Below, piece by piece: positions 10,041 to 21,180 of a stretch of 64,000 nt of DNA (positions within the stretch are counted from its first letter, which is position 1; each line of letters opens with the position of its first letter). The notes below the pieces were generated by a model. That model ran no database searches and was not told the origin of the DNA. It saw only the letters and a list, made by a program, of their open reading frames with translations. Made by a program: the position numbers and the translations under genes. This stretch comes from Pseudobacteroides cellulosolvens ATCC 35603 = DSM 2933 (GTDB lineage Bacteria; Bacillota; Clostridia; Acetivibrionales; DSM-2933), in assembly GCF_001262605.1 (NCBI RefSeq), contig NZ_LGTC01000001.1:6150001-6214000 (forward strand), given 5' to 3'.

Positions 10041-10127
10041 TTCAAATCATTTCCTCCTAGAATAAATTTAAGAATTTATCTCTATATATATTTTGTGATT
10101 AAAAGTCATAAACCGCTTTAATTCGGT

Positions 10128-10862
10128 TTACATAACTACCTTTGAGCTTCTAACCTTACTTATCATGGTTTTAAACTCTGTTCCGTATTTTGAAAAACTT
10201 TTCTTATATAGCTTGTATTCACTCAGCATCCTGGTAAGCCATATGGGTATGGTCTTCTCAGCTTTTACTTCCATTAGCCAGACATCCTTGTCAAGAAGTT
10301 GCTCACCATGATCACCTAACTCCAGGCGTAAGTCTTCTCTTCTTGTTCTAATGTTTGTATCAAAGGTAATTCTAAGGTCTCGATTGTCTCGACCGAAGTA
10401 AGCCTTTCTATCATACGCCAGATAGAGCTTTGGCTCTAAATCATAAACCGACAAAAAATACTCAATTTCATTCAGTACCTGTCTGTTCATATATTTCTTC
10501 AGCTCAGGCTTCTGTCCTGTAGCTACAAAATCATATGCTTCACTTAGTACTAATTTAGTTCTTCTTTTGTTAACTAGACCAAATACTTTTTTCTTGATTT
10601 CCAAATAAACCTTGTCATCAAGAGAAGGAACACCATAGGCACGCAAACGAAGCTTTTCCTTATATTTGGGTTTGGATAATGATTTTCGGATGAGATGATG
10701 ATCATCGGTATCATAATAGATATTGGCGATTGTGTAAAAATCATGTGTTTTGTTGTATTCATCCAGTTCCATGTACTCATCCAGCGTACGTAGAACCTTT
10801 TCATAGGTATCGGTATTCATCATGAATTTATTCTCATACCTATTAAATACTTCAATTGCCAT
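10128..10862 (-). CDS. VTC-domain protein (polyphosphate polymerase-like)
   Basis: A 244-residue soluble protein of the VTC family, whose eukaryotic members make polyphosphate from ATP inside a basic tunnel. The charged tunnel residues are visible: RYENKF at 8-13, YYDT, KEKLRLRAYG, YLEIKKK, a KRR segment, YDRKAY, an LRITFD strand and the MEVKAE strand near the C-terminus. There are no membrane segments, so it probably works with the adjacent DUF4956 membrane protein. Bacterial VTC proteins next to DUF4956 have no settled product; polyphosphate or another nucleotide-derived polymer is inference. It is the first gene of the minus-strand group leading towards the three beta-helix genes. Confidence 0.87.
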   Translation of the reverse strand: MAIEVFNRYENKFMMNTDTYEKVLRTLDEYMELDEYNKTHDFYTIANIYYDTDDHHLIRKSLSKPKYKEKLRLRAYGVPSLDDKVYLEIKKKVFGLVNKRRTKLVLSEAYDFVATGQKPELKKYMNRQVLNEIEYFLSVYDLEPKLYLAYDRKAYFGRDNRDLRITFDTNIRTRREDLRLELGDHGEQLLDKDVWLMEVKAEKTIPIWLTRMLSEYKLYKKSFSKYGTEFKTMISKVRSSKVVM

Positions 10863-11182
10863 AACAAACTTACCCCCTTTTACTAATTTTTATTAATAAA
10901 CTACCAGACTTTTTAAGTAGGTAGTAAAAGATAATATTTATTAACCGGATTTAAATAAACTATGGATTAAAGATTATATTTAGAGCTACCTATCCTAAAT
11001 ATAAATTACAATGTTAGACTAAGGTTTGAGTCACGTAAATGAATACAAATTTTACTTTTTTCTTATTTCTTAATATTAATTTTAAATTATTTGCAAATTA
11101 AAATCTCCGAAAAATTGTGGCAAATATATCTTACAACAAAAATTGACATAGAACAATAAGGAAAAAGGACTATATTCATACT
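10863..11182. other. Gene-free stretch upstream of the VTC gene
   Basis: About 320 AT-rich bases holding the 5' region of the VTC/DUF4956 genes. A perfect 9-bp hairpin lies at 10975-11003 (TATATTTAG / CTAAATATA, 11-base loop). No riboswitch class was recognised and no convincing coding potential was seen. Confidence 0.5.
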
Positions 11183-13992
11183 TTATTTTTTGTCAAAGTA
11201 TTTGAAACCCAGTTCCTTCATTCCAGTATAATCTGTTGCTTTGATGCATTCACCTGATAATGTATAAAGCACATTGTTGATATAGATTATCCTGTCAATA
11301 AATGACGGATCTTTGGTGATATGGTCGTCAGTTATTGCAGGAATGTCCGATTGTGAAAGATGAGAGATTTTACCCCTGAGCTTGAATCCTTCACTGCTGC
11401 TTACATTATAAACATATGCTCCCTGAAACTTAATAGTACCATAAGATGAATCATTCCTGTCATTCTCTTCATTAACCGGCTTTTCAGTAACACTTACAGG
11501 GAAAGCCATTATGTTTGGATCTTTCATATATAGAAGAGATTTGTGATTTCTGAGAAGTTCAGAATCACTTCCGCGATCTCCTATGATTTCTACAAATTTT
11601 TCCTTTGGGTTGTTTACATCCGTCACATCAAACATAGCCATTTTTATACCCTGGTACCAGGAAAAGAATTCATTCCCGCCGCTAGTATCTTTGCCAAAGC
11701 CAATAATATGATTTTCGTCATAGGGATGCAAATACTCACTATAGCCTGGAATTTTAAGCTTTCCAAGTAGTTTTGGCTGTGTCGGTTTTTTTAGATCAAT
11801 AACAAAGAGAGGGTCTATCCTCTTAAAGGTTACCAGGTAAAGTCTGTTACCTATGAAACGAGTTGAGTAAATTTGCTCACCTGGAGCAAGACCATTAAGA
11901 GATCCGATTTGATTTAACTTATCATCCAGTATATAAACCCTGCTGGATAAGTCATTCATACCGTAATACTCAACAGCCAGCCTCAGATTGCCATTATATT
12001 CATCCATTGAGAACTGGTTATGAAGCATACCGTCAACAAAAGCCGTATCACATTCTCCAAGGTCGTTACCCTGCATTTTCACCCTGTATATATAAGTTCC
12101 ATATTTATAATCAACATAAAAATCAGTTTGATTTAATGTGGTCCAGAAGTCATTTAAGCTGTTATCTATAGCTGTCCTGGATGACTCTGCCATATAGATG
12201 TATTTTTCAGAAACATAAATATTATCTGCATTTCCGGCATAGGCTTTCAAAACTAAAGGAGTGTTTTTATTGTCCATAGGGAATACAGAAATATAATTGA
12301 CAGCACTTATACTTTTACCTGTATTGGACAAATAAAAGAGATTATTGTAATCAAAATCTTTTTTGCTCTGTGTACTTGCTGTATCATCATATTGAGGATA
12401 AATAATTGTATTATCCTTTGACTTTACATCGGATGTTGTTATAACATACAGTCTGTTTTCTATAAGCCTTGATGATTTATAGGTTCCTTTTTGCGTTATT
12501 GTTCTTTCAGCGACAGGCTTTCAGGATTTGCAACATTATAGGTCCTTATAACTGTGTTTCCCAAATTAGTTTGGTAATATTGGTCATACTCGCTAGATTC
12601 ACTGTCTTCCATTATGACAGTGATGTAATTTTTATAGAGCATAATTTCAACAGGTGTCAATTGTTCGCTAGAAAAACTTTTGGTATAAATAATTTTCATT
12701 TGGTCGGCTGGAGATGTCTTCACAATAACAAGATCATTCTCTTTTATATAATATATGTAGTTGCCGTCTGTTTTAACTACATCACCCTCGTCTATGCCTT
12801 CAACCTGTGTATTTGTCTGGGAGACGGAGTCCTTGGATTGAACTGATGCGGCATTTTCGGTCATCCCTGAACTTCCTAGGCGGGGCCAGAATGTATGATC
12901 AAGAGCACTTGCATTTCCTAAAAAGCCTATACTAAGCAGGTATGGGAGATCAAACCCGCTGGGATTGTGTACATTCACATTATATTTATTTGCATTTTCT
13001 ATTATACCGGTATAATTGCTTTTGCTGCCTACAGCCTCAATACCCGCTTTTTTGGCTTCTCTTGGACTAATAAGTCCGGCTGCTGTTATTACAATATTAA
13101 AAATGATGAGGATAGATGCCAGAATAGGAAAAAATATTTTCCTATTGGGTTTTATTATTAAGTTTTTCTTAATACCCATTTCATTGTGATCTTCTTCATC
13201 TAATGGTGTCGGGTTGTCATCATTCATAGCTTCGAATGAAGCCAAACGGTCTTTTCTCATCTTAAAGGCTGCAAGTATTATTATGTTAAAGATAAAAAAT
13301 ACTGCAAAAAGAAGCATAATACCCAAAGGATCAGTAGTATTGATATTGTTTTTATCTTTTATGAAAAACCACACAAAATAAAGAGAAAGTATGAAAATAT
13401 TTTTAAAGAACTCAACCCCAAATCCTTTACCAATGTCAGCTGAAATTGTGTAGAAAAAAGTACTTCTATAACCCAATATCATGCGGCTTTTTATATTAGC
13501 ACCTAAAAAATCTACTATTCCAAGTACAGATGACAACATTATCAGAAAGACTATGACTGAGATTACTAGAGGTATTGAATCTTCTGAATAATCATAAAAC
13601 CTTGAATATGTTGCGAAAACAAAAATAGCTGCAAATAACCTCATTATGAATGATAAAACGAAGTATATCAAATATTTAATAATTACTTTAAAAGAAGGGA
13701 AAGAAAAAAAATTATTAAGTGATAGATCCCTTTTATCAAAATTGAGCAATATTGAAGAAATAATGAGGCATATAAGTATAAAAGATATTAAAAAGGATAA
13801 GGTAGTTAGTAATCCCCCAATTGATAAGTCTATACCTGACTTTCTAAGTAAAATGTCTTCCCACGATATAAATGCGGAGAGTATTAGAAAAAGAATCTCA
13901 AAAATTGTTAAGCCAACGCTCATAAGAAGGACCCTTGACTTATGCTTTGTGATAATCTCCTTAAATGATATTCCGGTAGCATTATTTTCCAT
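11183..13992 (-). CDS. Membrane-anchored beta-propeller (PF09826-type) protein, apparent single-base frameshift near 12505
   Basis: Restoring one missing base near 12505 joins two frames into a protein of about 936 residues. The N-terminal 240 residues carry about six membrane segments, followed by a charged linker, a seventh segment at about 290-310, and then an extracellular domain with the family signature QVEGIDEGDVVKTDGNYIYY and beta-propeller repeats to the C-terminus (KLLGKLKIPGYSEYLHPYD and so on). Between the two open frames the sequence translates as a normal continuation (KRTITQKGTYKSSRLIEN), showing it is one gene. The break is in an A run (AAA where AAAA would keep frame). Family members are secreted or anchored, with unknown ligand; the long polytopic N-terminus is unusual for the family. 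Start at 13992. Confidence 0.78.
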
Positions 13993-14300
13993 ATCATGGC
14001 TCCTTTTCGATAATACTGGATATATTAAATGTTTGATTTCTAAGTCTTAACACAAATAAACAGTTGACTGTGGACTGTTGAAGTATTACATACCTTATTA
14101 TTTCATTAATTATAAATAAAGTCAATTAAATGCAGCTCTAGTCATACACTACCTTCCAACTGACATAAATCTACCAGTGAAATAAGTTCACTTTAAAAAC
14201 CATGTAAAATTTTGTTTAGGTATTTGTAGAAGATTATAACAATGGTATAATTAATAAGTAAAAGTATATTTTGATAAGAACACAGTATGGATAATAGTTA
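13993..14300. other. Gene-free stretch between the beta-propeller gene and the IS1182 element
   Basis: About 300 AT-rich bases containing the 5' region of the beta-propeller gene and the outer flank of the insertion sequence. No conserved RNA or open frame of note was seen. Confidence 0.4.
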
Positions 14301-14343
14301 AGGGGCTGTTGCACTAAGAAATTAGTGTAGGAGCCTTTTTTAC
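14301..14343 (+). terminator. Terminator-like hairpin at the left end of the IS1182 element
   Basis: The left end folds as GGCT...CACTAA / TTAGTG...AGCC followed by a T run, upstream of the transposase start at 14401. It could block transcription entering from outside, a common way insertion sequences limit activation of their transposase. Confidence 0.5.
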
Positions 14344-16186
14344 TTGCAAAAAACAATTGCCAGACTATTCAAAGTCCGGCAAAAGGTGTAAAATATTTTT
14401 ATGCTAGTAAAAAATTTAACACATAAAGATTATACTACGCACGGTGGTTTCTATCAATTAAAATTGCCGTTAAATGTTGAATGTATGATTCCGAATGATG
14501 ATTCTGTAAGGTTGCTGGGTCAAATTGTAGAGGAGATGAATTTATCAGAATTATATAAGACTTATTCCCGTTTAAGGAAAAAACAAGCAACCCCAACACA
14601 GATGCTGAAGATCATGCTATATGCTTATATGAATAGTAATTATTCTACAAGGAAAATCGAAAGAGCCTGCAAGCGGGACATTAATTATATGTACCTTCTT
14701 GAAGGCTCGCCTGCTCCGGATTATACAACAATTGCAAGATTCAGAAGTATTCATTTTGCACCTGTTTCAGAAAATCTTTTGGCACAGTTTACGCAGATGC
14801 TTGCTGAAAACAAAGAAATTTCAATGAAAAATCTATTTATTGATGGGACAAAGCTTGAAGCTGCATCAAATAAATATACTTTTGTCTGGAAAGGTTCTGT
14901 CACTAAGAATCAGAAAAAACTGATGGATAAGCTCCCAACTTTTTTAAAACAAACAGAAGAGAATTTTGGATTTAAGATTTTATATGGTGAAGAAATCAAG
15001 ATGCACCATTTGAAAAAGCTCAGACGTAAACTTTGCAAAATAAAAAACGATGAAGATATTCAATTTGTCTCTGGTATAGGAAAAAGAAAATCTCCTCTCC
15101 AAAAAACATTTGAACAGCTGGATGAATACATATCAAGGCTCAAGAAATATAATAAGCATCTGCATCTTATGGGGGATAGAAATAGCTATTCAAAGACAGA
15201 CCCTGATGCAACCTTCATGAGGATGAAAGAAGATGCTATGAAGAATGGGCAATTAAAACCCGGCTACAACATTCAGTTTGGGGTAGATGCTGAATATATA
15301 GTATGGATTAGTGCTGGACCACAGCCTACAGATACAACCACGCTAATACCATTTTTAGACAGCATAAAGAGTCGTTTGAAGTATACTTACAGAAATATAG
15401 TTGCAGACTCAGGCTATGAAAGTGAGGAAAACTACGTCTATCTCGATGAGAACGGTCAGCTTGCTTTTATCAAACCTTCCAATTATGAAATTAGTAAGAC
15501 ACGGAAATATAAAACTGATATCAGTAGGAAGGAAAATATGAGCTATGACAAAGAAAACGACTTTTATATATGTAGCAGCGGTAAAAAGCTTGTAGCCACA
15601 GGGATTAAATTCAGCAAAAGCAAGACTGGCTATAGAAGTGAGAAAACCTGTTATACATGTGAAGATTGCACTCAATGCCCTATTAAATCAAAATGCATTA
15701 AGGGAAACAGCAAAAAGCCATTGGAAGAACGAACCAAGCATCTTGAAGTTTCAAAACTATTTCAGCAAAAACGTGAGGCAGCGATAACCAGAATCCTTAG
15801 TGATGAGGGAAAAGAGCTCAGAATGAACCGAAGTATTCAGTCTGAAGGTGCTTTTGGAGAAATAAAACAAGATATGGGATTCAGACGTTTTTTGTGTAAA
15901 GGGAAAAAGAATATCTTGGCAGAATGTATTCTTCTTGGCTTAGCTCATAATGTAAACAAACTGCACAACAAAATTCAGTCAGAACGATGTTCTACATATT
16001 TACATCCATTAAAAACAGCTTAGATAAAAATGTTTATAATAAAGAGCATAAATCAGTAAGCTTTATTTGCTATACTCTTTTTTCAAAAGAAAGAAAAAGA
16101 ATATAATATTTTGGTTAAAATATTTCACTATCATTATAGAAATGGGGCGTTGTACTACGATTATAAATCGTAATTGCAACAGCCCC
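14302..16186. mobile_element. IS1182-family insertion sequence, apparently complete
   Basis: Bounded by a perfect 12-bp terminal inverted repeat: GGGGCTGTTGCA at 14302-14313 and its complement at 16175-16186. It contains one intact transposase gene. No clear target duplication flanks it (the bases outside the ends do not match), so either the exact ends differ slightly or the copy is old. It lies between genes and disrupts none. Confidence 0.85.
14401..16023 (+). CDS. IS1182-family DDE transposase
   Basis: A 540-residue transposase, full length for the family. The N-terminal part (LKIMLYAYMNSNYSTRKIE) is the DUF772-type region. Catalytic acidic residues appear in LFIDGTKLEA (first Asp), IVADSGYESE (second Asp) and GAFGEIKQDMGFRRF (Glu). 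A cysteine cluster resembling a zinc ribbon (CYTCEDCTQCPIKSKC) lies in the C-terminal third. No frameshift or internal stop is present, so the element could be active. Confidence 0.93.
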   Translation: MLVKNLTHKDYTTHGGFYQLKLPLNVECMIPNDDSVRLLGQIVEEMNLSELYKTYSRLRKKQATPTQMLKIMLYAYMNSNYSTRKIERACKRDINYMYLLEGSPAPDYTTIARFRSIHFAPVSENLLAQFTQMLAENKEISMKNLFIDGTKLEAASNKYTFVWKGSVTKNQKKLMDKLPTFLKQTEENFGFKILYGEEIKMHHLKKLRRKLCKIKNDEDIQFVSGIGKRKSPLQKTFEQLDEYISRLKKYNKHLHLMGDRNSYSKTDPDATFMRMKEDAMKNGQLKPGYNIQFGVDAEYIVWISAGPQPTDTTTLIPFLDSIKSRLKYTYRNIVADSGYESEENYVYLDENGQLAFIKPSNYEISKTRKYKTDISRKENMSYDKENDFYICSSGKKLVATGIKFSKSKTGYRSEKTCYTCEDCTQCPIKSKCIKGNSKKPLEERTKHLEVSKLFQQKREAAITRILSDEGKELRMNRSIQSEGAFGEIKQDMGFRRFLCKGKKNILAECILLGLAHNVNKLHNKIQSERCSTYLHPLKTA

Positions 16187-16187
16187 A
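16143..16187. repeat. Long hairpin at the right end of the IS1182 element
   Basis: The right terminal repeat is part of a near-perfect stem: TGGGGC...TACGATT pairs with AATCGTA...GCCCCA around a 3-base loop. It would act as a strong bidirectional block to transcription and shows that the terminal repeat is itself present twice in inverted form at this end. Confidence 0.6.
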
Positions 16188-16421
16188 TCTATGCAGCTCA
16201 ATTTTAAATCAATACTATATAAATATAAGATATAGAACATACAATATCTTTTGGTCTTTGCTTTATGATGTGCCTAATATAGTTACGAAAGGAAGGTGCT
16301 TAATTAACCAGGTTTTATTAAAGTAGGTGTACAAGATCAGGGCACTAATTAAATGTAGTTGGTTATAAGTTATAGAGACTTAGAAGGTATTAGAATAATT
16401 TTATTTTAGGAGGAAAAGTTA

Positions 16422-19400
16422 ATGTTGAGGAAAAGAATGCTCAGTACTTTTGTGAGCTTTGCAGTGATGGCATCATCTGTTGCATTGCCCATGAGTGCAG
16501 GTGCAGCCGCCGGAGAAGTTGATACAATAAGCATCTCGGGATATATTGCACCGGATTTTAAATCAAACAACAAATCAATTAATTCAGATTTCAAAGTTTC
16601 CGTAATGGGAACTACATTAAATGCAGTTACTGACTCTCTGGGCTTTTTCAAAATTGAGGGGGTTCAGAAACAAGACGAAGGATACGATCTGGTAGTATCA
16701 AAACCGGGATATCTGTCAAGACTGGTTAAGAATGTTCCCGGAAGCACAGAGACATACATATCAACAGCTGAAAAGCCCCTTGATTTGTGGGCAGGAGATA
16801 TACCTAAAAACGGTATTGCCGATAATATGATAAACATGGCTGATGTTTTTGCTGTTGCTAAAGCCTTCAATACAGTGAAGGGTGATGCAAACTATAATGC
16901 AGATGTTAACTTTGACATGGATGCAACAGTAAGCATGCAGGATGTATTAATAATAGCAAAGCATTTTGGTGCCACACCTGCTGATTATGTTGATGTTGCT
17001 CCTATGACTCCAACACCAACAAACACACCAACACCAACATTTACACCAACAAATACTCCAACACCTAAACCAACAGTAAAACCCGGACCAAAGACCGACA
17101 TTAATGTTTACAAGGACAGCTTGTTGACAGGTTGGCAGGATTGGTCATGGACAAGCGAAAGAGATTTTGCAAACACAACTGTAGCAAAGGAAGGTAATTC
17201 AATAGCTGTTACATATACAGATGGGTGGGCTGCATTATCTTTATACAGTCCGACAAAGATAGAAACGGCAGGTTATGAAAGCATCAATTTCTGGGTAAAT
17301 GGCGGTGACAGCGACAAGAAGCTAGGCCTTTATTGCATAACCGATGCTACTGAAGATACGGCAAGTACAACAGTAGAGTTTACTGCAAAAGCAGGGGTAT
17401 GGACAGAAATAAAAGTGAAATTAAGTGATTTGGGTAACCCTGAAACAATTCAGAGAATTAACATTCAGGAACGTTCCGGGGCAGCTCAGACTCCAATATA
17501 TGTTGATAACCTAACTCTGGCAGCTATTCCGCAAGCACAGCCAACAGCAAAGACATTTACAGTTTATGATGATGCTTTAGCTGCGGACTTCAGGATTGGT
17601 CATGGAGTACTACCAAGGACACAGAAGTGACAACAACTGTTAAAAACGGTACCAAGTCACTTGGGGTAACATACACAGATGCATGGGCAGCATTATCCAT
17701 TTACAGCAGTCAGCCGATAAAGACAGAAGGATACGATTATATTAGTTTCTTTGTTAACGGCGGAGACAGCGATAAGAAACTGGGATTTTATATAATTAGG
17801 GATGCAGCAGATGATACATCGGAAAGTCCTAAAATTAATTTTACTGCGAAAGCAGGAGAATGGACAGAAGTTAAGGTCAAAATGAGCGAGCTGGCAAATC
17901 CTGAAACAATCCAGAGGATTAACATTCAAGAGCTTTCCGGTGCAGCACAAACTCCAATTTATATTGATGATTTAAGCCTGATAGGTGAGGCACCAATTGT
18001 TAAGGAGAAGGTTATGAATATTTATCAGGATTCATTGCCAACAGGTATGCAGAACTGGTCATGGAGTACTACTGCTGATTTTGCTAGCACTGCCAAAGTT
18101 AAAGAAGGAACTGGTGCTATTTCTGTAGAGTATACAGATGCATGGGCAGCTTTGTCACTGTATAGTGCACAGCAAATAAGACCAGAGGGCTACGATAGCA
18201 TCAAATTCTGGATAAATGGCGGAGACAGCGATAAAAAATTGGGATTCTCCATAGTAAGGGATGCAGCTGATGAAACATCAGAAAGTCCTAAAATTAATTT
18301 TACTGCAAAGGCAGGAGAATGGATAGAAATAACTATAAAATTGAGTGAACTTGCAAGTCCTGAAACAATCCAGAGGATTAACATCCAGGAACTCTCAGGG
18401 TCAGCACAAACTCCAATGTATATAGATGAGATCCGTTTGGTTGGAACTACATCAGGCAATGAACCAAAGCCAACACCGATTCCAGATCCAAATCCGGGAC
18501 CAAGAACTGATAAGGCTAAAATTTCAACAAGCGGATATGATGTTAGTCCTATTGATGCAGTAGATGCAAAAGCTACAAAAGAAACTACATCATTGTTTGC
18601 GGCATTAAAGGGTATCGGCGGTAAGAAGCTTATGTTCGGACAGCAGCATGCTACAACATTCGGTCTTACAACCGGCGGAAGCAAAGATGGCACCAAGTCG
18701 GATGTAATGAATGATGTAGGTGCGTTCCCAGCAGTTTTTGGATGGGATACGCTCTCTATTGAAGGAAAAGAGTCACCTGGTAATACTTCCTTACCTGTTG
18801 AAGAAAACATTAAATTGCTTGCGGATGTAGTAAAGAAGGCACATGCAACAGGCGGGGTAATAACATTAAGTGCACATATGCCTAACTTTGTTACAGGCGG
18901 AGATTTCTATGATTTGAATGGAAATGTTGTTTCGCACATATTGCCGGGCGGATCAAAGCATAATGAATATAATAAGTTCCTTGACAACATTGCGACTTTT
19001 GCTAAAAGCATAAACGATGAAAATGGAAATCTTATACCTGTAATTTTCAGGCCTTTCCATGAAAATACAGGAAGCTGGTTCTGGTGGGGAGCAGCATTCT
19101 GTACGCCGGATCAGTACATTAAGCTGTATCGGTACACTGTTGACTACTTAAGAGATGTTAAGGGAGTGCACAATTTCCTTTACGCATATTCACCTTCAAG
19201 CACTTTCAGCACTGAAGCAGAATATCTTGAGCGTTATCCAGGCGATGCTTATGTTGACGTATTAGGTTTTGACCAATACGACGACAGCGGCAGTATGACT
19301 TCAGAGGCTAATTGGATGAAGTCCATTGTTAGCCGTGCTGAACTGTTGACAGCGATGGCGGATAAGAGAGGCAAAGTTGTAACAATCACTGAAACAGGTA

Positions 19401-21031
19401 TTGCCAGTGGTATCAAGAAAGAAAACAATGTGAATAAGAGCTGGTTTACAACACTTCTTAATGCATTGAAGGAAAGTGCGGAAGCTGGAAAAAATAAAGC
19501 AGCATACATGCTGGTTTGGGCGAACTTTGACATGAACCAGTTCTGGGTACCATATATGCACCATTCCATTTATGGTAACAGTGAACTTTTACAGGATTTT
19601 GTTAATTTCTATAATGATGACTTCACAGTATTCAGCGATACAATAGATGGATTCTATGGTTTGGATGTTGATACTGTTGCAGAAAAGTCTTATATGTATA
19701 TCTCCAATCTTTATGATGGAAGTACAGTTAATGGACCTTATACTGTAAAAGCAAAGGTATTTGAGTATGATAAAAAAGTTTCAAAAGTATCACTAACTGC
19801 TGGAAACACTGAACTTCCAATGTCCAAGTATACAGACGGACAGTATGGTGTTCTCTGGACTCCAACAATTGAGCAGAACGGAACCAAGATGGATTTGACT
19901 GTGACTGTATTATATGATGATGACACAATGTCAAAAGAAAAAATAAAAATTAAGGTAATGGCTGATATACCTTTGAAGCAGTATACATTCGATAGGGAAT
20001 TAGGCAATATCAGCTATGATGGTTCATATGCTCCTGAAGGTGCAAGTGCAACAGGTGCTGTTTCTTATGATAGTAATCTTAAAGCAGTTAAGGTTGATTC
20101 CAAGTTTGTTGACAACGATGACGGCAGTGACTGGACATATCAGGAATTAAAGGTTAAGCTTTCGGGAATAAATAATGATGTAGATATGTCAAAGGTTAAC
20201 AAAGTGGCGTTCGATATAATTTTACCTGAAAGTGTAAAAGACACACTCTTTAAGCCATACACAATGGCATTGATGCCAGCTGAACCGGGATACAAAAAAT
20301 ACGGTGAAGGGGCATTACAGCTGCACTTAAGTGACTTTAAACAAGATACTGTGGAGACAGGAGATTATGGTAAGATGTATCGCTACAATGTTCTTGTTGA
20401 CCTGGAAGATGCAACAGCGACTGGATTGATAATGGCTTTTGTAGCTTTTGACTGGAACTATGAAGGACCTATATATATTGACAATGTAGCTTTCATAAGC
20501 GGTATTAAGGTAAAGCCTGCTGATCCTACATTAGTAGATGATTTTGAAGGATATTTTAATGACAATGCAGAGCTTAAAAATGCTTATACCCCAGCAGGAG
20601 ATACTTCAACAGTTTCTCTTGTATCACACAACTTGGGCAAAGCTGTCAAATTTGACTACACTATCGGTGGAAATGGATATAGCGGAATTGTTAAACAATT
20701 GGGCGGTGCTGATTGGAGTACACTTAATGCATTGTCAATGAACATTAAGCCTGATGGATTAAACCAGAAAATGGTAGTGCAAATCAAAGCCAACGGTATA
20801 TACTTCGAGGTTTATCCAACTTTTGCTGATACAACAGAGAAAAATCTAATATTGAAATTCTCTGATTTCACACCTGCCCCATGGGAATCAGAACCTAATA
20901 AAGCAGCTTTGATGATAGATAACCTTAATGACATAGAAGCTATTGGCATATATGTTAACCAGGTTGATGGATTTACAGGTAATGGTACATTGATAATGGA
21001 TGATATAAAAGCTGTAAGTGTAGCTTCCTAA
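16422..21031 (+). CDS. Secreted GH26 beta-mannanase with X-module/type II-like dockerin and several CBM-like modules; apparent single-base frameshift near 17590
   Basis: Adding one base near 17590 gives a single protein of about 1,536 residues; the sequence across the break then reads QDWSWSTTKDTEVTTTV, completing a repeat. Start at 16422 has AGGAGG upstream. Order: signal peptide (about 1-30); X-module (SGYIAPDF to GYLSRLV); dockerin (MINMADVFAVAK, VSMQDVLIIAKHFG); Thr/Pro linker; three tandem beta-sandwich repeats of about 135 residues (NVYKDS...WQDWSW to TPIYVDNL); Pro linker; GH26 catalytic domain; an Ig-like module; and two further carbohydrate-binding-like sandwiches at the C-terminus. 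The GH26 acid/base Glu is in RPFHENTG (codon 19061-19063) and the nucleophile Glu in TITETG (codon 19391-19393). It should hydrolyse beta-1,4-mannan outside the cell. CBM families are not assigned with confidence. An N-terminal rather than C-terminal dockerin is unusual for an enzyme. Monocistronic, with its own terminator. Confidence 0.85.
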
Positions 21032-21072
21032 GGATTGATTGAAGGATTAAAATTATATATACTGAAATTATA

Positions 21073-21104
21073 AAAGGGCGGGCTACTACAGACCCCGCCT
21101 TTTT
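21073..21104 (+). terminator. Rho-independent terminator of the mannanase gene
   Basis: GC-rich stem (AAAGGGCGGG pairing with CCCGCCTTT) with a 10- to 11-base loop and a T run, 42 bases past the stop. Confidence 0.9.
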
Positions 21105-21180
21105 ACTGCACTACAATTTCTTACTGCAACGTAAAAGGTTATCCTGGTGATATGACTAATTGATAAGGAGTATTTGAGAT

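Noticed and set aside
10975..11003. Riboswitch upstream of the VTC gene
   Set aside because: Only one simple AT-rich hairpin; no conserved core of a known riboswitch class could be matched.
14302..16186. Target-site duplication for the IS1182 element
   Set aside because: Bases immediately outside the 12-bp inverted repeats do not match each other; no duplication could be defended.
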